Shown here: positions 49,739-58,618 of the stretch, one piece after another
Numbering within the stretch: position 1 is the stretch's first letter
Layout: every line of letters starts with the position of its first letter
Notes under the pieces: model-generated
Told to the model about the DNA's origin: nothing
What the model saw: only the letters and a program-made list of their open reading frames with translations
The model's database searches: none
Origin: Noviluteimonas sp052115395
Lineage (GTDB): Bacteria > Pseudomonadota > Gammaproteobacteria > Xanthomonadales > Xanthomonadaceae
Strand: one strand, 5' to 3'
NCBI GenBank assembly: GCA_052115395.1
Contig: JBFRGO010000005.1
Length of the DNA stretch: 64,000 nucleotides
Translations under genes and position numbers: made by a program

Positions 49739-51631
49739 ATGACCTTGCACAACGCCACACCGATGCGGCCTGCACGGCGCCCCTTCCTTCGGGCCGGGGT
49801 GCTCGGGCTCGCGATCGGGCTCGTGACGGCCTTCGGCGCCGCGGATGCCGCCCAGGCAACGGGCGTCCTCGCAGCGCAGTCCGCGGCCACCGCGGCCAAC
49901 GCGCCCACGCCCAACGTCGATCCGAGCAAGAACGTGCCCGGCACGATCTCCGTCTCCAACATCGACTTCAAGCGCGGCGACGGCGGCTCGGGCCGGCTGA
50001 GCCTGCGCTTCAGCGGTTCGGGCGCGGTTCCCGACATCCGCAATGAAGGCTCGCGCGTGATCATCGACGTCGGCAACGCCAGGTTGCCGGCCTCGCTGGC
50101 CAAGCCGCTCAACGTCGAGGATTTCGCGACGCCGGTGCAGCGCATCGAAGCGCGGGCCGACGGCGCGGGCACCAAGCTGGTGCTGGCCACCAACGGCCAG
50201 TACGAGTCGATGGCCTACCAGACGGGCAACGAATACGTCGTCGAAGTCGTGCCGCGCGCCGCCGCCAAGCCGGGTGCGAACGCCGCCGTCGGCGCCACCA
50301 CGTCCAACGCGCCCGCCAAGGTCTACGGCGGCCGCCCGGTGACCTTCAACTTCCAGGACGTGCCGGTGCGCACCGTCCTGCAGCTGATCGCCGAGGAATC
50401 CAACCTCAACGTCGTCGCTTCCGACACGGTGGCCGGCAACGTCACGCTTCGCCTGATCAACGTGCCGTGGGACCAGGCGCTGGACATCGTCCTGCGCGCC
50501 AAGGGCCTGGACAAGCGCCGCGACGGCAACGTGGTGTGGGTCGCCCCGCAGGACGAAATCGCCAAGTACGAACAGGCGAAGGAAGACGCGCGCATCGCGA
50601 TCGAAAACCGCGCCGAGATGATCACCGAGTACATCCCGATCAACTACGGCAACGCCGAAGACATCGCCAAGCTGTTGACCGAAGAAAGCAAGTCCAGCTC
50701 CGGTGGCGGTGGCGGTGGCGCGAACAGCCAGCGCGGCTTCCTCTCGCCGCGCGGCAGCATGAGCTTCGACCGCCGCACCAACACGCTGCTGATCATCGAC
50801 ATCCCGTCGAAGGTCGCCGAAGTGCGCCGCCTCGTGGGCCTGCTCGACAAGCCCGTCGACCAGGTGCTGATCGAAGCCCGCATCGTGATCGCCACCGAAT
50901 CCTTCGCCCGCGAACTGGGTGCGAAGTTCGGCATCGCCGGCGCCAACAACAACGTGCTGTTCAACGGCAACGTCGCCAGCAACACCGCCAACAGCGGTGC
51001 GGTGCGCCCGGTCCCGCCGGCCAAGTCGCTCAACGTCGACCTCCCGGTCGTCGGTGCGGCCGGCTCGCTCGCCCTGTCGATCATCAACGCCGGCTACGTG
51101 CTCGACATGGAGCTCTCCGCGCTGCAGACCGAAGGCCGCGGCGAAGTGATCTCCAACCCGCGCATCGTCACCAGCAACCAGAAGGAAGCGGTGATCCGCC
51201 AGGGCCAGGAAGTCGGCTACGTGACGATCGCGCAGCAGCAGGGCTCCGGTGCGGCGATCCCGAACGTGCAGTTCAAGGACGTCCTGCTCGAGCTCAAGGT
51301 CACCCCGACGATCACCAACGACGGCCGCGTGTTCCTCAACATGGCCATCAAGAAGGACGAGATCGAAGGCTTCATCGATACCGACATCGGTGAAGTGCCG
51401 CAGATCAACAAGCGCGAAATCAACACCGCGGTGCTGGTCGACAACGGCCAGACGGTCGTGATCGGCGGCGTGTACGAGTTCCGCGACCGCGCCGACGTGA
51501 CCAAGGTGCCGTGGCTGGGCGACCTGCCGGTGATCGGCAACCTGTTCAAGAAGAAGGGCCGCACGAAGGAGAAGGCCGAGCTGCTGATCTTCGTGACGCC
51601 GAAGGTGATGATGGTCTCCCAGCGCGGTTGA
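49739..51631 (+). CDS. pilQ: Type IV pilus secretin PilQ
   Basis: The outer-membrane channel for the pilus fibre. The 630 residues have a signal peptide (after about residue 38), one AMIN domain (IDFKRGDGGSGRLSLRFSGSGAV... about 65-165), an STN/N0 domain (GRPVTFNFQDVPVRTVLQLIAEESNLNVV), an N1 domain, and a secretin domain. The secretin domain contains VDQVLIEARIVIATESFARELG, SNPRIVTSNQKEAVI and the exit gate VFLNMAIKKDEIEGF through ELLIFVTPKVM. Many PilQ proteins carry two AMIN domains; here I see one clear copy. AAAGGA at 49731-49736 precedes ATG 49739. A 122-base gap to moxR contains no clear terminator. Confidence 0.96.
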   Translation: MTLHNATPMRPARRPFLRAGVLGLAIGLVTAFGAADAAQATGVLAAQSAATAANAPTPNVDPSKNVPGTISVSNIDFKRGDGGSGRLSLRFSGSGAVPDIRNEGSRVIIDVGNARLPASLAKPLNVEDFATPVQRIEARADGAGTKLVLATNGQYESMAYQTGNEYVVEVVPRAAAKPGANAAVGATTSNAPAKVYGGRPVTFNFQDVPVRTVLQLIAEESNLNVVASDTVAGNVTLRLINVPWDQALDIVLRAKGLDKRRDGNVVWVAPQDEIAKYEQAKEDARIAIENRAEMITEYIPINYGNAEDIAKLLTEESKSSSGGGGGGANSQRGFLSPRGSMSFDRRTNTLLIIDIPSKVAEVRRLVGLLDKPVDQVLIEARIVIATESFARELGAKFGIAGANNNVLFNGNVASNTANSGAVRPVPPAKSLNVDLPVVGAAGSLALSIINAGYVLDMELSALQTEGRGEVISNPRIVTSNQKEAVIRQGQEVGYVTIAQQQGSGAAIPNVQFKDVLLELKVTPTITNDGRVFLNMAIKKDEIEGFIDTDIGEVPQINKREINTAVLVDNGQTVVIGGVYEFRDRADVTKVPWLGDLPVIGNLFKKKGRTKEKAELLIFVTPKVMMVSQRG

Positions 51632-51753
51632 TCTTCTTCGCCAAAGGATGAATGCAACGGGGCCTCATGGCCCCGTTGCCGTTTCCGGGTGAACCAACGG
51701 GCCGCGAACCAGTCAAACTCGGCCCGACACCGCCCGGGATCCCCCGCCCCAGC

Positions 51754-52758
51754 ATGGACAATCGCGCCGACAGCCACACCGCACCGCCGTCCCGCCTGCA
51801 CGCCGCCTTTTCCGCGTTGCGCGACCAGCTCTCGGCCGAGATCGTCGGGCAGGGCGAACTGATCGAACGCCTCCTCATCGCGCTGCTCGCCGACGGGCAC
51901 CTGCTCGTCGAAGGCGCGCCGGGCCTGGCCAAGACGAGCGCGATCCGTGCGCTCGCCGCGCGCCTGGATGCCGCCTTCGCCCGCGTCCAGTTCACGCCCG
52001 ACCTGTTGCCCGCCGATCTCACCGGCACCGAGGTCTGGCGCCCGCAGGACGGCCGCTTCGAATTCCAGCCCGGGCCGATCTTCCATCCCATCCTGCTGGC
52101 CGACGAGATCAACCGTGCGCCGGCCAAGGTCCAGTCGGCCCTGCTCGAAGCGATGGGCGAACGCCAGGTCACCGTGGGCCGGCAGACCTATCCGCTGCCG
52201 GCGCTGTTCCTGGTGATGGCGACGCAGAATCCGATCGAACAGGAAGGCACCTTCCCGCTGCCCGAAGCGCAGCTGGACCGTTTCCTGATGTACCTGCGCA
52301 TCGGCTATCCGGCCGCGGCGGCGGAAACCGAAATCCTGCGCCTGGCCCGCGAACGCGCGCGCAACGTGCTGCAGGCGACGACCGAAGCGGTCGAACGCAT
52401 GCCGATCGACGACGTCTTCGAAGCGCGCGCCGCCGTGCTCGACCTGCATCTCGCGCCACCGGTGGAGCGTTACCTCATCGAACTGGTGCTCGCCTCGCGC
52501 GAGCCGACGCGCTACGACGCTTCCCTTGCGCGCCGCATCGCCTGGGGCGCGAGCCCGCGCGGTTCGATCGCGCTCGAGCGCTGCGCGCGTGCGCGCGCAT
52601 GGCTCGCCGGACGCGACTTCGTCACGCCCGAAGACGTGCGTGCGATCGCGCCCGACGTGCTGCGCCATCGCGTGTTGCCCAGTTACGAAGCCACGGCCGA
52701 AGGCTGGGACGGCGATCGCCTCGTGCGCGCGCTGCTCGACAAGGTGCCCTTGCCCTGA
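51754..52758 (+). CDS. MoxR family AAA+ ATPase
   Basis: A 334-residue AAA+ chaperone-like ATPase. The Walker A is GAPGLAKTS (about 65-73), Walker B is ILLADEINRAP, sensor MATQNPIEQEGTFPLPEAQLDRFL includes the family's arginine finger region, and the lid domain ends at DRLVRALLDKVPLP. GLAKT instead of GxGKT is normal for MoxR. ATG 51754 is chosen over one 34 codons upstream, because the MoxR domain begins soon after and the extra N-terminus looks like intergenic translation. First gene of an operon with DUF58, DUF4381 and Bat-type genes; MoxR-VWA partnerships usually mature or remodel protein or metal complexes. Confidence 0.93.
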   Translation: MDNRADSHTAPPSRLHAAFSALRDQLSAEIVGQGELIERLLIALLADGHLLVEGAPGLAKTSAIRALAARLDAAFARVQFTPDLLPADLTGTEVWRPQDGRFEFQPGPIFHPILLADEINRAPAKVQSALLEAMGERQVTVGRQTYPLPALFLVMATQNPIEQEGTFPLPEAQLDRFLMYLRIGYPAAAAETEILRLARERARNVLQATTEAVERMPIDDVFEARAAVLDLHLAPPVERYLIELVLASREPTRYDASLARRIAWGASPRGSIALERCARARAWLAGRDFVTPEDVRAIAPDVLRHRVLPSYEATAEGWDGDRLVRALLDKVPLP

Positions 52759-52760
52759 CC

Positions 52761-53675
52761 ATGCCTCGTGCCGTGCCCCCGCAGGAAGGCATCGTGCCCA
52801 CGCTGCAGGAACTGGTCGGGCTGCGTGCGCTCGCACTCGGGCGGCGCGCGCCGCGTCGCGGCCGGCATGGCGTCACCGGCCATGCGCTCTCGCCGATGCG
52901 CGGCCGCGGCATGGAATACGCCGAATCGCGCGAATACGCGATCGGCGACGACGCACGCCACATCGACTGGCGCCTCACCGCGCGCAGCGGGCGGCCGCAC
53001 ACCAAGTTGTTCCAGGCCGAACGCGAACGCCTGACGCTGCTCGTCGCCGACACCGCGCCGACGCTGTATTTCGGCACGCGCGTGCGCTTCAAGTCGGTGC
53101 AGGCCGCGCGCGCGGGCGCGATCGCCGCATGGGCCGCGTTGCGCGATGGCGACCGTGTCGCCGCCTTGCGCGGCAGCCAGCGCGAAGCGCCGATTCCCCC
53201 GGCAGGCGGGCCGCGCGGCGCATTGCGCGTGCTGGATGCGCTCGTGCGCTGGTACGCCGCGCCGCCCGAAGACGACGCCGGCCTGGGCGTCGCACTCGAC
53301 CAGGCGCAACGCGTGCTGCGTCCGGGCTCGCGCCTGATCGTGCTCGCCGATCCGGCGAGCATCGCCGCCATCGATCCGCATCGCTGGCCGGCGTTCGCCT
53401 TGCATCACGACACGACGGTGCTGCTACTCGTCGATCCGCTCGAGCGCGACCCGCCGAAGGCGGCGCTGCCGTTCGCAACGGGCGACCACCGCGTCGAACT
53501 GGATCTGGCGACCGCCTCGCAACGCCAGCGTTGGCGCGGCGAGTTCGTCGCGCCCATCGAAGCAGCGTTGCAAGCCTTGCCCGCGCGCGGCGTGCGCGTG
53601 GATGTGTTGTCGACCGATGCGCCCAGCGACGCCTGGCTCGGCGCATGGGGCCGCCCACAGGCGAGCGTGGCCTGA
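52761..53675 (+). CDS. DUF58 domain protein
   Basis: A 304-residue cytoplasmic protein with a DUF58 region: GHALSPMRGRGMEYAESREYAIGDDARHIDWRLTARSGRPHTKLFQAERERLTLLV, in which RxYxxGDDxRxIDWxxTAR is the defining motif. Downstream it has a VWA-like fold with a degenerate MIDAS. It partners with MoxR ATPases throughout bacteria; exact role unknown. Start ATG 52761 lies two bases after the moxR stop. Unlike many DUF58 proteins it lacks N-terminal membrane helices. Confidence 0.9.
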   Translation: MPRAVPPQEGIVPTLQELVGLRALALGRRAPRRGRHGVTGHALSPMRGRGMEYAESREYAIGDDARHIDWRLTARSGRPHTKLFQAERERLTLLVADTAPTLYFGTRVRFKSVQAARAGAIAAWAALRDGDRVAALRGSQREAPIPPAGGPRGALRVLDALVRWYAAPPEDDAGLGVALDQAQRVLRPGSRLIVLADPASIAAIDPHRWPAFALHHDTTVLLLVDPLERDPPKAALPFATGDHRVELDLATASQRQRWRGEFVAPIEAALQALPARGVRVDVLSTDAPSDAWLGAWGRPQASVA

Positions 53676-53676
53676 A

Positions 53677-54129
53677 ATGCGCATGACGCCCGACCTCGTG
53701 CTGCGCGACGTGCATGCCGCTCCCGCGACCTCGTGGTGGCCGCTGGCGCCGGGGTGGTGGCTCGTGCTGGCCGCGCTCGTCGTCGTGATCGGCGCGCTCG
53801 CGTTTCTCGCGCGTCGCAAGCGCGCGCGGCGTCGCGCCATCGCCGGCGTGTTCGACCAGGCGCTCGCGCGCGCGACCACGCCCGCCGCGGAAGTGGCCGC
53901 CATCTCCGAACTCCTGCGCCGCGCCGCGCGCCGCAAGGACCCGCAAGCCGATCGCTACGAAGGCGATCGCTGGCGCAAGCACCTGGATACCGGCGCACGC
54001 GAACCCTTGTTCGACGGACAAGCCGGCAACGTGTTGCTCGAAGGCGCGTTCCGGCGCGACGTGGATCCGAAGGACGTCGCCGATCTGCGCGCGCGCGCAC
54101 GCCGCCGCTATCTGGAAATGATGCGGTGA
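53677..54129 (+). CDS. DUF4381 membrane protein
   Basis: A 150-residue protein with one N-terminal membrane helix (WWLVLAALVVVIGALAFLA) preceded by LRDVHAAPATSWWPLAPGWW, the DUF4381 signature, and a basic cytoplasmic helical domain (LLRRAARRKDPQADRYEGDRWRKHLD). It is a constant member of MoxR-Bat operons, function unknown. ATG 53677 or ATG 53683 could be the start; neither has a clear ribosome binding site, suggesting coupling to the upstream gene. The stop overlaps the next start (GTGA). Confidence 0.88.
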   Translation: MRMTPDLVLRDVHAAPATSWWPLAPGWWLVLAALVVVIGALAFLARRKRARRRAIAGVFDQALARATTPAAEVAAISELLRRAARRKDPQADRYEGDRWRKHLDTGAREPLFDGQAGNVLLEGAFRRDVDPKDVADLRARARRRYLEMMR

Positions 54130-55127
54130 ACGCACTCGCGCAATGGTTGTCCGCCTTCGCCTGGCCACTCGCGCTGCTCGCGATTCCGCTGCCGCTGCTC
54201 GCGCGCTGGGTATTGCCGCGCCGGCGTTCGGGCGCGGCCGCTTTGCGCGTGCCCTACGGTGCGCACATCGACAAGGTCGCGCAGGCGGGCAATGGCCACG
54301 CCTTGCGCGGTCGCGGCGCCGGGTTGCTCGCGTGGCTGGCGTGGATCGCGTTGTGTTTCGCATGCGCGCGCCCGCAGGAACTCGGCCCGCCGATCGCGCC
54401 GCCGCAAGTCGGCCGCGATTTGATGCTCGCCGTCGATCTGTCCGGCAGCATGAGCGAAGAGGACATGGAACTCGGCGGCAACGTGGTCGATCGGTTGACC
54501 GCCGCGAAGGCCGTGCTCGCCGACTTCCTCGATCGGCGCGGCGGCGATCGCGTCGGCCTGCTCGTGTTCGGCCAACGCGCCTACACGCTCACGCCACTGA
54601 CACTCGACCTGACGACGGTGCGCCAGCAATTGCAGGACAGCGTCGTCGGCCTGGCCGGGCGCGAAACCGCGCTTGGCGACGCGCTCGCACTCGCGGTGAA
54701 ACGCCTGCAATCGCAGCCCTCCGAACAACGCGTCGTGATCCTGCTGACCGACGGCGTGAACACCGCCGGCGTGCTCGATCCGGCGAAGGCCGCGGAACTT
54801 GCGCGCGACGCGAAGGTGCGCGTGCACACCATCGCCTTCGGTGGCGAAGGCGGCGTGTCGCTGTTCGGTTTCCGCCTGCCCGGCGCGGGCGATTCGGAAA
54901 TCGACGAAGCCGGCCTGCAACGCATCGCGCAGATCACCGGGGGTCGCTTCTTCCGTGCGCGCGATACCGAATCGCTCGCGGGCATCTACGCGGAGATCGA
55001 TCGCCTCGAACCGATCCGCCGCCCGGGGCAGGCCGTGCGTCCGCGCATCGAGCGCTATCCGCTGCCCTTGGCGATTGCGCTTGGCCTCGCAGCGCTGGGC
55101 GCCGTGCCTTTGCGGAGGCGCGCATGA
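54126..55127 (+). CDS. BatA-like VWA-domain membrane protein
   Basis: A 333-residue inner-membrane protein with N-terminal helices (about 10-30 and 60-80), a von Willebrand factor A domain (about 95-290) with an intact MIDAS DLSGSM (Asp-x-Ser-x-Ser) and VILLTDGVNTAG, and a C-terminal helix (YPLPLAIALGLAALGAVPL). It resembles BatA of aerotolerance operons. Translation starts at GTG 54126 overlapping DUF4381. It is coupled to the following BatB-like gene by ATGA overlap, with GGAGG at 55114-55118. Confidence 0.9.
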   Translation: MNALAQWLSAFAWPLALLAIPLPLLARWVLPRRRSGAAALRVPYGAHIDKVAQAGNGHALRGRGAGLLAWLAWIALCFACARPQELGPPIAPPQVGRDLMLAVDLSGSMSEEDMELGGNVVDRLTAAKAVLADFLDRRGGDRVGLLVFGQRAYTLTPLTLDLTTVRQQLQDSVVGLAGRETALGDALALAVKRLQSQPSEQRVVILLTDGVNTAGVLDPAKAAELARDAKVRVHTIAFGGEGGVSLFGFRLPGAGDSEIDEAGLQRIAQITGGRFFRARDTESLAGIYAEIDRLEPIRRPGQAVRPRIERYPLPLAIALGLAALGAVPLRRRA

Positions 55128-56911
55128 GCGGTTTCGATCTCCTGCATTTCCTGCGCCCCGCGTGGCTGTGGGCCTTGCTCGCCTTGCCGCTGATCGCGTG
55201 GCTGTGGTGGCAACGCACGCGCCGCGACAATGTCTGGCGCGCGTCCGTCGATGCGCACTTGCTGCCATTTTTGCTCGAGCCGGCGTCTAACGTGCGCACG
55301 CGCGGCACGCTCGTCGCCGTGCTGCTCGCCTTCGCATTGGCCGTGATCGCGCTCGCCGGGCCGGCATGGAAACAGGTCGCGCAACCGGCGTGGCAGAGTC
55401 GAACGCCGTTGGTGGTGGCGCTGGATCTGTCGAGCAGCGCGCTGGCAGCGGACCTGCCGCCTTCTCGCTTGCTGCAGGCGCGCGCGAAACTCGCCACCTT
55501 GCTGCGCGAGCGCGCGGGCGGGCAGGTGGGCTTGCTCGCATTCGCCGACGATGCGTACACCGTCGCACCGCTCACCGACGATGCCGCGAACGTCGCCCTC
55601 TTCCTCGACACGCTCGCGCCCGACGTGATGCCCGTCGACGGTCATCGACCCGATCGTGCGATCACGCGCGCCGTCGACCTGATGCGCCAGGCCGGCTTCG
55701 ACCATGGCGACATCCTCGTGCTCACCGACCATGGCGACGCCGCCGCGAACGCCGCCGCCGCGCAAGCGATGAAGCGTGGCATGCGCGTCTCCGTTCTCGG
55801 CCTGGGCAGCGAGGAGGGCACCGTCGTGCAACAGGTGGGGGGCGGGATCTCGCGCGTGTCGCTCGATCCCTCGTCGTTGCGATCACTGGCGAGCGCAGGT
55901 GGCGGGCGTTACGCAGCCTTGTCCATCGATGATGCGGACTTGCGTGCGCTGGAGATCCTGCATGCCGATCCCACGAGCGCGACCTCCACGCAGGGTCGCG
56001 CGGGCCGCAGTTGGGAAGACGCAGGTTATTGGCTCATTCCGCCGTTGATGTTGCTGGCGGTCTTCGCGTTCCGGCGCGGGGCGGGCCCGGCTGCATTGCT
56101 GGTGGTGTTGTGCGTGCCGATGGGATTCGCACATGCGCAGGACAAACCGCAGGGAACACTGTGGCGACGCGCCGATCAGGTCGCGGCGCAGCGCATGGAA
56201 TCGGGCGAGGCCGCTTACCACGCCGGCAAGTTCGACGCCGCGGAGCAGGCCTTCGACGGCGTGCCCGGCGCCGATGCGCAATACAACCTCGGCAACGCGC
56301 TCGCCAGGCAGGGCCGTTACGAGGATGCCCTGGCGGCCTACGATCGCGCGCTGCAGGCGCATCCGAACATGGAAGATGCCATCGCCAATCGCAAAGCCGT
56401 GGCCGCGGCGATGAAACGCAAGCCGCCGTCCGGCGATTCCAAGCGCAACGATCCGCGCGCGCAAGGCAAGCAGGACGGCAAGCAGCAACAACAGTCCGGC
56501 CAATCGCAGTCGCCGCAACAGCAGCAGCAACAACAGCAATCCGCGCAGCAGGGTGGACAGCCCAAACCCTCGCAAGGACAGCAACAAACGAGCCAACAAC
56601 CGGAGCCATCCCAACAATCCGGCCAGTCGCCGCAGCAGGCACAAGCCAAACCGCAATCGCCGCAACAAGCGCAGGCGCAACGCGCCGCCGATGCCGCGCA
56701 ACGCGAACGCATGCAGCGCGCGCTCGGCCAGGACAAGGCCGGCAAGCCGCAACAAGGGCAGGCGCAGGCACACGCGAAAACCCCGCAGGAACGCGAACGC
56801 CGCCTTGCGAACGAAGCCTGGCTGCGCCGCGTCCCCGATGATCCGGGCGGCCTGCTGCGCGCGAAATTCCGCCTCGAATACGAACGCCGCCAACTGGAGG
56901 GCGGCGAATGA
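55124..56911 (+). CDS. BatB/BatC-like fusion: VWA domain plus TPR and Gln-rich tail
   Basis: A 595-residue protein. Residues 1-320 are BatB-like: N-terminal helices, a VWA domain with MIDAS DLSSSALAAD and VLTDHGDAA, and C-terminal helices around 305-340. Then a signal-like helix leads into a BatC-like TPR region (about 360-430, SGEAAYHAGKFDAAEQAFDGV, then NLGNALARQGRYEDALAAYDRAL). From about 445 to 545 it is low-complexity, with Gln/Ser/Pro runs including an eight-glutamine tract. The last 45 residues are ordered again (ERERRLANEAWLRRVPDDPGGLLRAKF). Fusion of the two Bat parts occurs in other Proteobacteria. Its role in stress tolerance is inferred from the operon. Confidence 0.9.
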   Translation: MSGFDLLHFLRPAWLWALLALPLIAWLWWQRTRRDNVWRASVDAHLLPFLLEPASNVRTRGTLVAVLLAFALAVIALAGPAWKQVAQPAWQSRTPLVVALDLSSSALAADLPPSRLLQARAKLATLLRERAGGQVGLLAFADDAYTVAPLTDDAANVALFLDTLAPDVMPVDGHRPDRAITRAVDLMRQAGFDHGDILVLTDHGDAAANAAAAQAMKRGMRVSVLGLGSEEGTVVQQVGGGISRVSLDPSSLRSLASAGGGRYAALSIDDADLRALEILHADPTSATSTQGRAGRSWEDAGYWLIPPLMLLAVFAFRRGAGPAALLVVLCVPMGFAHAQDKPQGTLWRRADQVAAQRMESGEAAYHAGKFDAAEQAFDGVPGADAQYNLGNALARQGRYEDALAAYDRALQAHPNMEDAIANRKAVAAAMKRKPPSGDSKRNDPRAQGKQDGKQQQQSGQSQSPQQQQQQQQSAQQGGQPKPSQGQQQTSQQPEPSQQSGQSPQQAQAKPQSPQQAQAQRAADAAQRERMQRALGQDKAGKPQQGQAQAHAKTPQERERRLANEAWLRRVPDDPGGLLRAKFRLEYERRQLEGGE

Positions 56912-58563
56912 TGCGCAAGTGGGCCCTGACCACCCTCGTTCTGTTCGCGTTGCTTGCGCCCTGCGCGCATGCGCAGGTGCGCGCGTGGCTGGATCGCGAC
57001 CGCATCGAAGCCGGCGAAACCACGACGCTCAACATCGCCGCCGATTCCGCGCAGGGCGGCCCCGACTACGCGCCGCTCGAACGCGACTTCATCCTCAGCG
57101 GGCATTCGAGCCAACGCAGCGCGCGTGCGGAGAACGGCCGCATCACCGTCAGCGCGCAGTACTCGGTGTTGCTGCAACCGCGGCGCGAAGGCGTGATCAC
57201 GATTCCCTCGCTGCACATCGGCACGCAGACCACGCCGCCGCTCGCGCTCACCGTCGCGCCCCTGAGCCGAACGCCGACGAAGGCGGGCGACGATACGTTC
57301 ATCGAATCGGAAATCGACGACGGCGATCCGTGGGTGCAGCAGGCAGTGGGATTGAAAGTGCGGCTGTACACCGCCGTCCCGCTGGTGTCGGGCGCGCTCG
57401 AACAGTCCGAACCCGAGGGCGCGACGCTGCGCAAGGTCGGCCAGGACGTGCAGTACACCCAGGAAATGGGCGGGCGACACTACAACGTAATCGAACGCCG
57501 CTTCCTCGTGATCGGCGAACGCAGCGGTCGCGTCGTGTTGCCGGGTGCGCGCTTCCGCGGGCAGGGCGTGGGTGGCTTCTTCGACGACCTGCTCGGCGAT
57601 GGCCGCCGTCCGCTGGCCGCCGATGCGCCCGATCGCGTGCTGCAAGTGCGCGCGATTCCCGCCACGGCACCACAGCCATGGCTGCCGCTGACCGACTTGC
57701 GCCTGCGTTACGTCACCTTGCCGCATGCCGCGCGCGCGGGCGAATCGGCGACCGTGCAGATCGAAGCGGTCGCGGACGGCGCAGTCGCCGCGCAGATGCC
57801 CGAATTGCAACTGGCCTCCAACGGCGCGGCGCAAGTCTTCCCCGCGGCTCTGCAGGCCGATGAATCCTTCACCGAAGCGCGCCCGCGCACCACCTTGTCG
57901 CGCACGTTTTCGATCGTGCCCACGCGCGCCGGTGCGTTGCGCATCGAGCCGCCGCGGCTGGAATGGTGGGACGTGCGCGCAGGCGTCGCGCGCACCGCGA
58001 CCTTGCCGCCGATCGATCTGAATGTCGCGCCCGGCACGGGCGTGAACGCGGCGACGCGGCCCGACGCGGGCGCGCCGGTCGACGTCGCCGATGCAACGCA
58101 AACCGGCGACGGCCGCATTGCGATCCCCGGCATCCAGGGGCGCGTCCTGCCGTGGGCCGCGGCGGCGGCCGCCTTTGCGCTGCTCTGGCTGTTCACGCTG
58201 CTGTGGTTCCTCGGCCACCATCCGAAGCACACGCCCGCGCCCGACGCGCCGGACAAGCCCGCCTCCCCACGCCCCGACCTCAAGCGCGCACTGGCCGACG
58301 GCGACCTCGGCGACATCGCCGAAACGCTGTGCGCCGCCGTGCAACCTCCCGCGGCCGACATCGACGCCTTGCGCGCACGCATCGCCGACACCGACCAACG
58401 CGCAGCCCTCGACGCCTTGCAGCGCGCGCGTTGGGCGGGCGGCGACCCACGCGCCGCGCGCGAGGCCCTTCGCCGCGCCTTTGCCCGCGGCGTGCGCGTG
58501 ACAGCCACCGAGCGCACGGCAAACCTCCGCGATCCACTGCCGCCGCTCTATCCCCCGGCCTGA
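56908..58563 (+). CDS. BatD-like protein (BatD/DUF7939)
   Basis: A 551-residue envelope protein: signal peptide (after AHA, about 23), then several immunoglobulin-like beta domains (RIEAGETTTLNIAADSA..., SVLLQPRREGVITIPSLHIG, and RRFLVIGERSGRVVLPGARFRG). One membrane helix lies near residue 420 (VLPWAAAAAAFALLWLFTLLWFL) and a cytoplasmic helical tail of about 110 residues follows. This is the BatD architecture. ATG overlaps the previous stop (ATGA), so all genes from DUF4381 onward are translationally coupled. It is the last gene of the operon; the gap to the symporter is 55 bases. Confidence 0.9.
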   Translation: MMRKWALTTLVLFALLAPCAHAQVRAWLDRDRIEAGETTTLNIAADSAQGGPDYAPLERDFILSGHSSQRSARAENGRITVSAQYSVLLQPRREGVITIPSLHIGTQTTPPLALTVAPLSRTPTKAGDDTFIESEIDDGDPWVQQAVGLKVRLYTAVPLVSGALEQSEPEGATLRKVGQDVQYTQEMGGRHYNVIERRFLVIGERSGRVVLPGARFRGQGVGGFFDDLLGDGRRPLAADAPDRVLQVRAIPATAPQPWLPLTDLRLRYVTLPHAARAGESATVQIEAVADGAVAAQMPELQLASNGAAQVFPAALQADESFTEARPRTTLSRTFSIVPTRAGALRIEPPRLEWWDVRAGVARTATLPPIDLNVAPGTGVNAATRPDAGAPVDVADATQTGDGRIAIPGIQGRVLPWAAAAAAFALLWLFTLLWFLGHHPKHTPAPDAPDKPASPRPDLKRALADGDLGDIAETLCAAVQPPAADIDALRARIADTDQRAALDALQRARWAGGDPRAAREALRRAFARGVRVTATERTANLRDPLPPLYPPA

Positions 58564-58618
58564 GCCGCGCGTTAAAGTCGCATTCGTTCCGCGGGGGGTC
58601 CGCGGCCCAGGAATCCGC

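Noticed and set aside
56490..56720. Gln-codon-rich stretch as a DNA tandem repeat
   Set aside because: Units are irregular CAA/CAG/CCG mixes; it is coding low-complexity rather than an exact repeat array.
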